From contig JAHLKI010000025.1 of assembly GCA_025602905.1 (NCBI GenBank), positions 124,001 to 188,000 on the forward strand: a stretch of 64,000 nucleotides of DNA, given 5' to 3'. Source of the stretch: Phlyctochytrium arcticum. Its lineage: Eukaryota > Chytridiomycota > Chytridiomycetes > Chytridiales > Chytridiaceae. The position numbers and the translations under genes are program-made. The notes under the pieces are model-generated. The model had not been told where the DNA came from, searched no databases, and saw only the letters and a list, made by a program, of their open reading frames with translations. Each line of letters begins with the position of its first letter. Positions within the stretch are counted from its first letter, which is position 1. This document shows positions 40,670 through 52,154 of the stretch, in pieces.

Positions 40670-42407
40670 TTGAACCAAGAAATTAAGTATTTGCGCGTTC
40701 CCAAACAATTGCCTTTTGGGAGGGGTGGGCCTTCGGAGCCTCGCCACAATTCCGTTTCTCTCGAGGAATGGGTTGGTTACGTCTTGCGGCTTCCTGGACA
40801 GCGCGTTGCTACCCATGATTCATTTGTCCTTATGGCTTTTGACACCCTTGCCAAGAAACGCGCTTCGAACTCCATCTACCTCCGCTGCTGTTTGACGCCC
40901 AAAATTGCTGAACAGGCCTCGAGAGTTACTTTGCAGGAAATCCAACAATTCGCCGATCTGCAGGAAGCTCGCACCGCCGCCGCCGAACGCTCCTTGCCCA
41001 TGCCAGCTACCCCATCGGACTCCACAAATGTCTTCTCGCTCCAGAACAGTGTACGGGCGGGCATGTCTTCCTATTGGGGGTCGAACGAGGAACGCGCCGA
41101 TGCATTGAACCGTGTCAACGCCTACTGTACAGCAATACCTTGGGGCTGCCCAATATATTTTTTACCGTCACCCCGGATTGCCTGGGATCGCGTGTGCCAA
41201 CGCTGGCGGGGTGCATCTACACAAGTTATTTGTTGGACCGTGCAATGTTCCTGAAGAACGAAGCGAGCATCTACTTCTGAGCTGGAAAAGTTTGCCCCGT
41301 TAAAACTTTTGATTGTGGATGAGGCCACCTTGCTAAGCAAACAGTACCTTGCCCTGTTGTGTCAGACTTTGCGCCTAGTCAAAAATCCCCCTCTGCTGAA
41401 AATGGGTGGTGTCAGTGTTCTGATATCTGGTGATTGGTTACAACTATTGGCTTTCTCGGGCTCCAAACTTTACACCCCCTTGCTCCCGTCCGATTCCTCC
41501 AAAGTCTCTACTGGTCACCAATTGTACGCCAACTTCGACAACGTGTTCTTCTTGTGTAAAAACATGCGTCAAGGCCCGGTTACCCCCTACGCAAAACTGA
41601 TGGGAAAAATGAGGACGGGAAGCTTGTCTCTGGAAGATGTCAATACCTGTAACACCCAAGTTTTTACTCCTGGGGAGACTGCAACATCTGATCCAACTTT
41701 GCTCCTGCGGCCTATCCTCACATCCGCCAACGTGCATAGATTGTGCGTTCAACGCTGCTTGCTTTGCCCATTTCGCTGACGCTCATGCCACAGCTCCGGC
41801 CTACCGTTTTCACGCTCAACTCACTGCCACGGCCCGGGGATCTAGCACTTCCGCCGACTCAAAGAGTCCACGCACGTTTCCCGACAGCAAGACCGGAAAC
41901 TTTGCTATGGTCCTCGATTTGATGGTTGGCTGTCCCGTTCAGATCATCAAGAACACGGACCCCAAGCGTCGGCTGCTCAACGGAACTTTGGGTACCATCG
42001 TGAAGATTCAGTTGAACCCCAACAACACCTGCTCTTTGGTCGCAAATGCCTCTCCACGATCACTGTTGCTTTGCTCGCACTTGCCTGATATCGTCTTCAT
42101 CGCTCTTTACAGTTACGACAACGTGCAACTGCAACCGGACCTGCCTTTGGGGGTTGTGGGCGTGCGGCCATTCAAGACCTCTCGTGCTGTTGAGATCAAA
42201 GCTCCACATTGCAAATTCCGCATTCACGTTTGCCAGACGCCCTTTGTACTGGCTTTCAGCATGACTGTCGACAAATCTCAAGGGCTAACCCTCCCAGGTG
42301 TGATCATTGCCCCGCCTCTGACTCTATCTGGAACAAGTCCTCAGCGAACTTCGCTTTACGTAAGCTGGTCACGGGGCACCTCTCTCGACGGCCATCTCGC
42401 GACTTGA
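40670..42407 (+). pseudogene. Helitron helicase remnant without Rep core
   Basis: Helitrons move by rolling circle with a Rep-helicase protein. The first frame (40670-41254) matches the region upstream of Rep: NSVSLEEWVGYVLRL, HDSFVLMAFDTLAKKRA, then a frame change into LGLPNIFFTVTPDCLG. The Rep H-x-H and Tyr motifs and the helicase Walker A are absent. From 41309 a PIF1-like helicase resumes: LIVDEATLL (motif II), VLISGDWLQLLAFSG (motif III), NMRQ-type block, a frame change near 41770, GCPVQIIKNTDPKRRLLNGT, and LAFSMTVDKSQGLTLPG with LYVSWSRG (motifs V-VI). So about 1 kb or more has been deleted at about 41270. Neither the 5' TC nor the 3' CTRR/hairpin end could be located. Confidence 0.8.
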
Positions 42408-43166
42408 ATCCTCCAACCGCTCTCCTCCATCGACACGGGTTACTTTACACCAAAGAATGACCTAGGTTCCGAGATCAAACGATTGGAGGCTCTGGCTGTT
42501 GTTACTTCTGCTTCGGTCGTGACCTTTCTGGCTGCCTCCTCCAAAAAATCGGCTTTTAGCATGCTGTTCACAAGGCAGTCCTCCTGGTGATCTGCGGTCC
42601 CTGTTCTTGATGTTGATTTCATATTCTTCGTATATATGTGTTTTTTCGTACTTTGCTTTTTTTTGCTTAGTCTACGTATGTATGTTCTTTTTGTTCATGT
42701 AATTCTATACCTTCTGTTCATTTCACTATCATACTTTCTTCCCAAAATCAAAACATTATTGAGAAAGATAAACCAGAGCTTACCCCCAGGCGCAGGGCGC
42801 ACCGGGGCTTTAGTTTTTCGATTGTTTATCAGAAAATTTTCCAGATCCTGATCCTCACAGTGAAATCTCTGTTGGGACCGGGCATTTCTCTGCTCGCTGA
42901 CTGATGGCTGCCAATCCAATTGGAATCCGAAAGTGATAGGCGAAAGGCCGATGGATGAAATGGATTGCAGCCACTCAAGTGCGCGATGTTAGTAAAAGTA
43001 ACCATGACTGCACGGAACTGGTTCCCATCATAGCTCACTCCCCAGACAGAAATTCAAAATTCTGTCTAAGGATCTTCATCGTCTTGATGAGAGCTTGCTG
43101 CTCACTTTTTTGCTTGAAATTTCAACAGAAATTGACATCGTTAACGATAATACATGCTTTTACTAA
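42408..43166. other. Interval without a clear gene
   Basis: No recognised gene. A first exon of the MULE-like gene downstream should lie here, but I could not identify one. A 75-codon minus frame (42695-42919) has no motif. Confidence 0.35.
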
Positions 43167-43189
43167 TTGAGAGAGCAGGTGTACAAGTG

Positions 43190-45316
43190 GCGGTGCAGCT
43201 TTGTGCACCGCAAAACGCGACGAAAACATTTACTAGTAAAATCGCTAATGCTAGAGTCCACCCGTAAACAGCCGTGCACGGTAAAGTTGGATCAGATCAC
43301 CCCGGTCGAGGAGAAGAATTGCCCGTATTACGTGCTTCTATGTGAGGGCGTCCACAATCACGCCCCTCCCCCTCCCGCAAAAGTTCCTTATGACATCCGG
43401 CTCGAAATCGAACGCCGTCTGCAGACTGTCTCGGATTCCAGCCTTCAAGCGCAAACCCTCATGAATCAGTGTTAATTGCAGGCCTGGTTTAAGTATGTTC
43501 GATATGTGATTGGCTTTTGTCTGTTTCCACTCACTTGTCAACTTCAGCTACGCTGCAGGAGCCGTCCCCGGGAGTATCCATGCTAGTTTGAATGGCGGTG
43601 ACACGGTTAGAAGATTATTGCAGGAGGAGCAACGGCGGCAAAACCCCCACGGCGAAGCCATTTTAGGCGTCATGGCAGAAATGCACAGACAGCGAAACTT
43701 GGATGTCGCACAGTTCCAGACTGATGACGACGAAGATGAAGTACTTGAAGCCGATGGCGGGATCTATTTCCGGAAACTTGGTGAGATTACCTGAATGAAT
43801 GAGTTTTGTACCGCGTTACTGACCAAAATTCTTTGTAGAATATGTTGCTGGAAAGACCATAGTCCTCTGTGCCTTGGATCAACAATTAGAAGCCTTGATG
43901 TGCGCGGACGAAATCTACATTGATATGACATTTAGAGGTATTGTTATTCCGGCTTGTGCAATGAGTGAATGTGAACTTACAATTGTTCAGGCATTCGCGG
44001 CGAGTTTAACGAATGGGAGATCGCGTTGAAAGAATCCAATATCAGGACTGGGGCGGGAAATGCTATGGATGAGTATTCATTTCCTTCCGAGGACTTTTGC
44101 TGCAATTGACTGACTCGTTTTACAGCAATGGCTGCCGTGTGCGTGTTTACTAATGGCCTTGACAATGTTGTGTACAAGAAGATTTTTGCCATGGTTGATG
44201 CCCTCTGCAAAGAGGAGACTGGTTGCCGCCTTCGCTTCCGATATGTTGACGGTGAGGAAACCTCCATCAAAGTCATGACTGGGCCGTTTTTAGGAGCAAA
44301 AGGCTGGGGCAAGTTATCAGCTCAGCTGGAAAGATTATGTGCTGAATGTATTCAAATCTTGCAAGGTGCACTTTACCCGGTAAGTGACTGAGCAATGACA
44401 GTGTTAACTCCAACTCATACCGGACGTCAGAACCGTGAACGAATACGCCTCCCTTGGCCCAATCAGCAAAGGACTCTGTGCACAGATGTTAAACATCCAG
44501 TATTGCGACGAAACCAGTATCAATGCCATTTTTGATTCCATTATTGTTGCTGTTGAGAATATTGGTGTCGACATATCTGCGTGGGTCAGGTACTATAAAC
44601 AGCGAGTGGTGTCGGGCTCGCTCAATCCCGCATTCTCCAAAATTCCAGGACACGTTTGGAGGTCCACCAGGTACTGTGAATTGCGTTTATTCTTCTTTCA
44701 TTAAGTACCATATATCTAAGTTCATTTTCTTTGTAGTGACAATTCGAACCCAATTGAAGCCTTGCATTCTGATATTAACCGCAGCGGAAGATACTTGACA
44801 CTTTTGCGATGCATCAGATCTCGACACGAGTATGACCTTGGGAAATGGACTATGTCCCACATTGGCAAGCAAACGGGAGTCCCATACAAGACACCTAAAT
44901 CGACCAAACAGCACGCCAAGTCGGCCATATCCCGGCAGCAAAATACCGCAGCGAAGAAGAAGGGGCAAAAGGAGAAGTCTGCCGCCAAGGGTACCACCTC
45001 CAAGTCTGCCAGGGGTAAAGCTGCAGCCGTTGTCATTAAACTTGACACTGAGTCGGATGAGGACAGCCCCAAGAAGCTGAAACTCAGAGCCAAGCCCAAG
45101 CCCACTTCTAGCAAAAGAACGGCCGCCATGAGTGTCACTGTTTTGGATAGTGATTATGCGGATGAGGGAGCCCATCTGGCTGCAGTTGAGTTGGTGGAAA
45201 AGAAGAATGCCATTTGGGAAAGGGAAATTGAGGAAGACCTGAAAGACATTGCCTTGTTGAAGAAAGCTAAGGAGGTGAGAGAGAAGCTACGCCTCGCTCG
45301 TGAAGAAGCTGAGTGA
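43190..45316 (+). CDS. Spliced MULE-like transposase gene
   Basis: Exons read: WRCSFVHRKTRRKHLL, CTVKLDQITPVEEKNCPYY and VLLCEGVHNHAPPPP (zinc-binding N-terminal region), AAGAVPGSIHASLNGG, intron about 43781-43839, KTIVLCALDQQLEALMCAD and EIYIDMTFRG (first catalytic Asp region), intron about 43941-43989, GEFNEWEIALKE, then AAVCVFTNGLDN, GCRLRFRYVDGEETSI, intron about 44382-44429, NIGVDISAWVRYYKQR, PGHVWRSTS, intron 44674-44737, NPIEALHSDINRSGRYLTLL and a long Lys-rich tail ending at TGA 45316. The order D-M-T-F-R, aromatic VDG block and H-S-D-x-N-R is that of fungal MULE transposases. A stop near 43476 and an imperfect splice near 44070 leave activity in doubt. The start codon was not found. 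Confidence 0.65.
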
Positions 45317-45537
45317 GGACGCAAACCTCAAGAGATGAAACGTTTATGCCGGTTGTTACAGCCCATCGGTTTATGAGCGAATGCATTGTAACACCGGTGG
45401 CAAATCGTTCCTTCTCTTGTATGGCAGATATTAGCTAGTGTGCCCGCATCATAAACTGTTTTTGTCTATCTATATAGGGTAGTAGCAGTTGTCCGAAAAC
45501 ACGTGCCCCACGTGACCTGTTCGGACTACAAAATCTT
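45317..45537. other. Gene-free interval
   Basis: Nothing supported; probably the 3' flank of the MULE-like gene. Confidence 0.35.
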
Positions 45538-45780
45538 TGGGCAAATCCTCGAGGCCGTAGGCCAAGTCCCAAAGCCAAATTTGCTACACATGAGCGTGGG
45601 AAATCACATTGCATCTTGGCATGGCAGTTGGTAAGTGATGGAGGGCCTTGAGTTGAAATCTCTGGGCAAATTCTTGAGGATGTAGGCCGAGTCCGAAAGC
45701 CAGATTACATCTTGGCATGGCCTGAGCGTGGGACAATAGATGGCATCTTGGCATGTCCGTTTGTGAGTGATGGAGGGAAT
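45538..45780 (+). repeat. Two tandem copies of a roughly 120-bp unit
   Basis: Each unit runs from GGGCAAAT.CTYGAGG.YGTAGGCC through CATCTTGGCATG to GTGATGGAGGG. The second copy has an extra CATCTTGGCATGGCC segment. They lie directly before gypsy #2. Confidence 0.75.
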
Positions 45781-45791
45781 GAGCATCAATG

Positions 45792-46032
45792 TGTAGAGAA
45801 GTGACAGCACGAACCGTGGCTTCAGACGCGCGGGATCAATTAGTTAGATTTGTACAGTTATACAACGCGAGTTTTTTGGTGGGATCACTTATGAGCTTGT
45901 TGGAGATTGAGAGTTTAGGACCTTAGGTCGCATAGTATAGAAACCACCTATACTATCAATTCTTGAGTAACACATACTCTAAACAGTCAGTCGTCGAGTG
46001 TCTTCATTTGAGTCCGTAGTTCCGCCGCTACA
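45792..46032 (+). repeat. 5' LTR of gypsy #2
   Basis: Starts TGTAGAGAAGTGACAGCACG, ends GTTCCGCCGCTACA. No TATA box obvious. Confidence 0.92.
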
Positions 46033-46203
46033 TTTTTTTGACTAAAGAGTGACCTTTTGGGTGGAAGAAGGTCTAGCTACCCTTCGGAAACCTTTGGAAG
46101 AGACTGGTAGCCTGAAGTTACTAGCTGGGGACGCCCGACTTTGTGGATTGGATTTGGAAATCAGTTCGGTTACTTCAACTTGGTTTGTTTATACTCGTTT
46201 GAC

Positions 46204-48130
46204 ATGAGTCCCGTTGTGCGTTCACCAATTCAACGAGCCACACCTAGTGGATTTAATGCTCGAGCGATGACCCCGTTTGGAACCAATGCTGCTATGAACA
46301 CCCCAACCAGAGTGTCTGCCAACAATGCCCATATTGAGGACAATGCGGATTCACTCATTGGCGACTTCAGCCAGGATCTTTTGGGATTAGGACTTGGGGA
46401 GAGCGGATTCGGTTTCGAAGAGGCGGACATTACTCAAACAACTATTAGAGGTTTAGGGGCTGAAATTGTCGACGCAGAGATCGGGAATGAAGCATTGGAT
46501 CTGGAACTTGAGAAGATGGAACAGGAGCTTGAACGTCTGGAGCACCTGAAGGAAATGAAAAGAGTGAAGCTTCTTCGTCTCGCTAAGTTACAACGGAAGG
46601 TTGAAAAGGCCCGCTTGGAGCTTGGAGCAGGGGAATTGGGCAACAAACAAAATTCCCAAAATTCCCACGTTCCGGCTACAACTGCGCACCATCAACCTTT
46701 TCATGACATTCGTAACCCCTATCAGACGCCGATTGCTGGAAGAATGCTTGCGCCCGACCCACGCCAGACAACCCGCGGGTCGGCCATGACGGCGACTCCG
46801 AGAACTAACCCTCTCGCTTCTCAACATGAACTCGGTAGCATTCAGGAGGATCGAAAGGCCGAGTTGTGGTACAAGGAGATCAAGGAACAGATCCGTGTAA
46901 TTCGCGATAGCATTGTTCCGGAGATTTGCTTCAAAGGAAAAGTGGGGGAGAACGATAAACGTACATTGATGGACTTCGAGACCGAAATTGTCAGAGCCTT
47001 TGAAGAGCAGGAGCTTGACGTTTATGACAAGAACCCCCGCTTTCAAAAGTTGGTCTTGTTTGCTTTGCGGAGCTTCCTACACCCGGACGCGAAAGCATAT
47101 GAGATGTATAGGCAGCGCTTTGACACCTGGCGTGGCTTTCACGACTTTCTTAAGGACCACTACCTCCGATTCCTGAAGCCAAACTCCGATGCGGCTGTTT
47201 TAGCCGAATGGGAAGCATCGTGTCAGGGCTCCAAAACTTTCTTGGAATGGAAATCCGAATTGGATAGGTTATGGGAAACCGTTGGTGTGCATATGAATCG
47301 GCACATTTACATTACGAAGCTCAAGGAGAAGGCCCATCCGGACGTCATTAGCAAGATGGGCGCCAACTTACACCGTCTTTCTGAAGCAGATTGGTGGACG
47401 AGATGGGGATAGAAGACCAGTTTTGTTTCTCGCAGAAGAAGGCCAAGTCGGCCGACACCAATGGCCAATTTCACATGCCTCGGGAGGAATACGACAAGTT
47501 GCGGGAGCGTTGTTGTGCTGAGCTCAAGAAAGAAGCTAAGTCTAGGAAAGGTTTACAGGCGGCTTCAGGAGCGACGAAGGACGTTCCTGCCTCAACTACT
47601 TCAAACTCCAGCACAGGATTTGTGCGAGAGGTGGAAACTCCGGAAGAATACGCGAAACGGGTCGCAGGAGTTACCTGCTTCCAATGTAACAACAAGGGAC
47701 ATTTGGCCAAAGATTGTCCCAACCGAGCTCGTGTGAACGCAACGCTGGCCGAGGTCATGCCAACGGTCGCGTTAACCGTGAACGCTGATGTGATACCGCA
47801 GAAGGAGGATCCGCCGCGCTTGCCTTCCCGTTTTGTTCAAGGAGGGCGCTCCTACGCGGACGCAGTTACAGCCTGGCAGGACGGGCAGCGACGCGTCAAA
47901 CAAGAGAAGGGCAGTACACCCATGATACAGGAGAAGGAGAAACCCAAGGGACCAGACAAGTCCCCTACTCCTCGCTGGCTGATTCCCCCCAGGATTCCGT
48001 CAGCAGTTCAGTTATTCCGGCGAGTGCCTCCGTCACAAATACCAAAACGAAGTCGAAAAAGAAACTGCGGGATAGGCACCCGCAGGTTCACGACAAAGAA
48101 CCACAGGAAGCGATCTCGCGCACCCCTCAG
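46204..48130 (+). pseudogene. gag: Gag of gypsy #2, one frameshift
   Basis: ATG 46204 (MSPVVRSPIQRATPSG) opens a 400-codon frame with a long charged coil (residues about 95-140, LELEKMEQELERLEHLKEM) and a capsid-like helical domain (YKEIKEQIRVIRDSIVPE, LVLFALRSFLHPDAKAYEM, LAEWEASCQGSKTFLEW). It stops at 47412 within an ADWWTRWG phrase, but the protein continues one frame over (DQFCFSQKKAKSAD) to the zinc knuckle CFQCNNKGHLAKDC near 47680. A run of four G at 47404-47408 is the likely indel site. The knuckle is followed by a Lys/Pro-rich linker. Programmed shifting is unlikely because the break lies before the knuckle. Confidence 0.85.
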
Positions 48131-48136
48131 CAACCA

Positions 48137-49984
48137 GTGCGGGATTGGAAGGAGATTGTGGGAAGCCCTACCTCGATTGGGAAGGTGTTCACCGTATTAG
48201 CGAAAGTAGGCGGGGCTGACGCGGTATTACTGGTGGATCCGGGAGCCAAAGTTCAAATGCTGGACACTCGCTTTGTAAAACTTCACCGGTTTAGTAGAGA
48301 AGATCATGGTCAACGCCGGAAGATTGGTACTGGGTTCCGTGGATCATATGGAACTTCCGCAGCAGGAACAGTACAGGCCGTGGATGTACTAGACCGATCT
48401 GACCGGGTTTAATTTGACGTGGGAGCCGTGAATAGCTTCGATGGGATCTTGGGAACGGAATTGCTGGAAGCGGTCGGTGCGCAGTAATGCTGGACCATGG
48501 ACAAACTGGTACTGGGCGGCGCCATAGTAGGCGGAAAGGAAGTGCCACGCGCTCAGAAAGATCAGAAAGTTCGGGCCATAAGCGCTACCGTTGCGCCTGA
48601 AGTCAGAGCCGCGCCTAAGATGCAGCCAATTGATCCGGATCGCACTATCAAAATTTCTGAGAACGGACCGGATATGTTTCCGGCTTGGGCCTCTGCCCTT
48701 GCAGAGCTGAAAGCGCCGGGTGCGGATCTTACCGTGGAAGCAGATGGTGATATTGTTCGACGATTTGGGGAGGAGATTGGGGTGATTCGTCCGGATGGTA
48801 CCCTACCCCCTGGACTCTCTCCACTTTGGGTTGGGATGAACCACAGTTTTGTCATGAAACGGGACGCACCACCTTTACCCAAGAGAGCCATTCGGTACCC
48901 CGTCAAGTATGAACAACAAATGCGGGAAAAGGAAGCAAAATATATCAGCGATGGCCCTTGGTATAGGTCTTCCGACCCGGAAGCCGTCCCTACGTTTGTG
49001 GTCCCGAAGAGAGATATTGAAAAGGCTAGAATGGTTTTTGACAAACGAGCACGAAACCAGCAGAAGGAGCTAGTTTGTTACACTTTACCCCACACAGATG
49101 GCATTCGGGATGCAGTGCAAGAAGCTGACTACGCTAGTCAGTTCGACTTAATCAACGCGTATGAGCAATTCCGCGTAGAACCGGATTGCGAGAAATATAC
49201 TGCCTTCCTGACGCCTTCTGGTCAGTTTCGATCTCGGGTATTGTCGATGGGAGATACCAATGGAGTAGCGAACTTTCAAAGAGCGTCGGAGACGACAGCG
49301 GGACCCAAGCTAGGCGGCAGCATTCGCGCTTATCTAGACAATTTCGTCATGACCTCGAAAGGCAGTCTCTTCGAACATGCGTCAGAATGTCTCTGGTTGT
49401 TGGCCCGGTTTCAAGAATGCGAATGGTATATTGGCTCTTATGAGTTTTGCCCACCCAAGATGGAAGTGCTGGGGAGCCTTATTGGTCAGGGAATTCGTTT
49501 GCCTGGAACGAAGGTCATGAAGACCATTTGGGAGGTGCCTACCCCTACTTCCATAGAGCAAGTTGACCGGATGTTAGCAGCCTTTCAGTTTGTCTTGGAG
49601 CACTCCATGGATTCAGTCGCGGAGCGTTCGCTCCTTGCTGATGTGGTGAAATACCGCAAGGTGAAGGGTCGAAAATCGACTGCGCGTCCTCCTCCATTCA
49701 ACATCAATGGTCGGTTTGCCTGGACCCCCACCCATCAAACCGCTTGGGATCACGTGAAGAACGAAATGTTACGTTGTATGCAGTTATGGAGTTTCGATGT
49801 TCATGATCCCTCACTTCGTACGTACTTGATCACCGATGCAGTCTCGTCGGAATTGCGGGCTATTTGGCACAGGGGCCGGTTTCGGGAACCTGGAAAGACG
49901 CTTGACCCATCCGGTGCTGGTCGCGGTCCTACGTCGCTGGTGAGCGTAACTACACAACCACGCAACAGGAAAAGCTCGCTTTAG
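48137..49984 (+). pseudogene. pol: Protease and reverse transcriptase of gypsy #2
   Basis: The protease has LLVDPGAKVQML (Pro where Ser/Thr is usual) and FDGILGTELLEA, separated by TAA 48410-48412; another TAA lies at 48485-48487. The RT frame (48497-49984) has DPEAVPTFVVPKRD, YASQFDLINAYEQFRVE (first Asp), FLTPSGQFRSRVLSMGDTNG, and AYLDNFVM where YLDD is expected (Asn codon 49340-49342). A connection domain and the start of RNase H follow (FAWTPTHQTAWDHVKNEML, LITDA). The frame is lost near 49870. The Asn again fits G-to-A at a CpG, as in gypsy #1. Confidence 0.88.
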
Positions 49985-51913
49985 TCGAATCCATCTCTCA
50001 TTTTGAGCATTTCTTGCGGGGCATGGCGTTTACTGTTTGCACGGATCATGATGCTCTTATACCTCAAGGCCTCGGTACCTCAGCCACATATCGCTGGCAA
50101 CGATAATGCTCTAGCCGACACTCTTTCTCGCTTATGGGATGATCACCGGGCGACGGAAGCTTGTGCGCAAGCTCCTGCGGATGATGATGATAGTGCGGTT
50201 TGGAGGTGGATTGCCTTTTCTGGGGCTGGGGAGCGGGATTTGCCAACGGCCTTTGATTGCGCACGGGTGATGGTATGTATCGCAGAAGCCACCTCTCCCG
50301 AGCCAGAGATTCCGTCCCTTCGCGAACGCCTAGTTACGTCTTTTGGAGATGGATTCGACACCACTCTAATCAAAAATCTCCAAGAAGATTCCCGCTGGGG
50401 AGCGGTATGGGCCGAACCCGAGTTGCATCCCGGGTTTTCGGTACAGGACGGCCTACTACTGCTCAACGAATCCCGTCTGGTAATTCCTTTATCCATGTCC
50501 TGGTCAGGCGCCGACCTGCGGAACCTGTTGATTGATATGGCGCATTTGGAGCTGGTACACGTTGGGGCAGACCGCACGTACACCCACTTACGTGACAGTT
50601 TTTATTGGAAAGGAATGCTGAACGATGTGACCACCTACATTCGGGAATGTGACCGCTGCCAACGCGCAAAAGGTCGTTACACCGCAGAGCCTGGATTGGC
50701 GATGGCTATGCCGGTTGTCGGCCGCCTGGGGGAGCATCTGGGCATGGATTTTGTTGGGCCACTACCACCTATCCGCGGCTTTGATTCCATTTGGCATGTG
50801 CAAGATCGCCCGACAGGCAAGTCGATATTCGTGCCTTGGAAGACCATGGGTACCACATTGGAGCTGGCGGATCTTTTTTTGGAGCGCATTTACCCACGGT
50901 GGGGTTTGCCTGTGGATATTCTTAGCGATCGAGACTCGAAGTTCACATCAAAATTCTGGGAGGCGGTGATGGCCGCTCTTCCTGTCAAGCTACGTCGGAC
51001 AACTGCATTCCGCCCAAACGTGGATGGCCGAGTGGAGCGCCGACACCGTGACTTGAACGAAGCTATGCGGGCTGCCGTCGATGGTAGCCATGAAAAATGG
51101 CTGGACGTGTTGCCTTTGCTGGAATTCCGCTGTAATGCGACCGTTTTGCGAACCACTGGGCGAAGCCCGTTTGAACTGACAATAGGCTTTGTCCCCACTG
51201 CCTTGCCGCGTTTGCCAACGTCAAGTGTACGAGATGCCGACACCTGGTTAGTGAAATTAGATGCTTTGCGCCAGGATGCGGAAGATAGCACGCGGACAGC
51301 CAAAGTAGACCAGGTCCTGATTGCCAACGCTGGTAAACCATCCCCCAAGCCATCTGAAACCGGGGACCGCGTTCTGTTAAATACGAGAAACCTGTAGATC
51401 AAGTATCAAACTGTCACGAAACTCAAGGATAGATGGACTGGACCCTTTGTTGTGAAGGAACAAAGGGGACGCACAGTACATTCGGAGCTTCCAACCCACT
51501 GGCGAATATTTCCCAAGTTCGACATTTCCCCAGTCAAACCATACAAAGGACCAGCCGATTGATTCCGGTCTTTTCCTGAGTCAGATGACAAAGGGCACGA
51601 TCTATGGAGCGTTGACCACATTGTGGACCACGGATGGAATCCTAAACAGAAGAGAGACGAGTATCGAATCCGCTGGACAGGTTATTCAGCAACTGACAAT
51701 ACTTGGGAGCCGGTGGAAAATCTCAATAAAGCAGTGCTGGATGAGTTTGCGGCGTATCTCGAAATAACCTGTCACGCACCGCCTTCTAATCATACACCCA
51801 CCTTGGACGCCCCCTCTGCCAACACCTTTCATGCCGACGCCACTGCCACTGAAGAAGTAGAGGAACCCGTACGCGTGCTGCGCAACCGGCGTGTCCCTCT
51901 GAGGAGAATGTAG
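49985..51913 (+). pseudogene. int: RNase H end, integrase and chromodomain of gypsy #2
   Basis: Overlapping frames give ERNYTTTQQEKLALVES and FTVCTDHDALI (RNase H), then from 50090 HIAGNDNALADTLSRLWDD. Integrase: HVGADRTYTHLRDSFYW and CDRCQRAKG (H2C2), GMDFVGPLPP, DILSDRDSKFTSKFW and DGRVERRHRDLNEAM, so D, D, E present. TAG at 51395-51397 and TGA near 51561 interrupt the end; KYQTVTKLKDRWTGPF continues. The chromodomain is at 51640-51760 (EYRIRWTGYSATDNTWEP). The tail has RVLRNRRVPLRRM, then a GAGGAGAA purine tract against the 3' LTR. Confidence 0.86.
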
Positions 51914-52149
51914 AGAAGTGACAGCACGAACCGTGGCTTCAGACGCGCAGGATCAATTAGTTAGATTTGTACAGTTGTACAACGCGAGTTTTTTGGCGGG
52001 ATCGGTTATGAGCTTGTCGGAGATTGAGAGTTTAGGACCTTCTGTCGCATAGTGTAGAAACCACCTATACTATCAATTCTTGAATAACACATACTCTAAA
52101 CAGTCAGTCAACGAGTGTCTTTATTTGAGTCCGTAGTTTGGCCGCTACA
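51909..52149 (+). repeat. 3' LTR of gypsy #2
   Basis: Same length as the 5' LTR with about 15 substitutions, followed by CAATG. Confidence 0.92.
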
Positions 52150-52154
52150 CAATG

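Larger units (their letters stand above)
45792..52149 (+). mobile_element. Ty3/gypsy #2: chromodomain LTR retrotransposon, old and inactivated
   Basis: LTRs of 241 bp (45792-46032 and 51909-52149), both TG...CA, are flanked by CAATG (45787-45791 and 52150-52154), a clean 5-bp target duplication. Gag with zinc knuckle, protease, RT, RNase H, integrase and chromodomain follow in chromovirus order. I count about 15 differences between the LTRs, so it is older than gypsy #1. No TGG primer binding site follows the 5' LTR (TTTTTTTGACTAAAGAG), so priming differs from gypsy #1 or the site has decayed. Confidence 0.93.

Noticed and set aside
47390..47412. Programmed frameshift in gypsy #2 gag
   Set aside because: The shift falls before the zinc knuckle, inside Gag, where a programmed shift to Pol would make no sense; an indel in a G run explains it.
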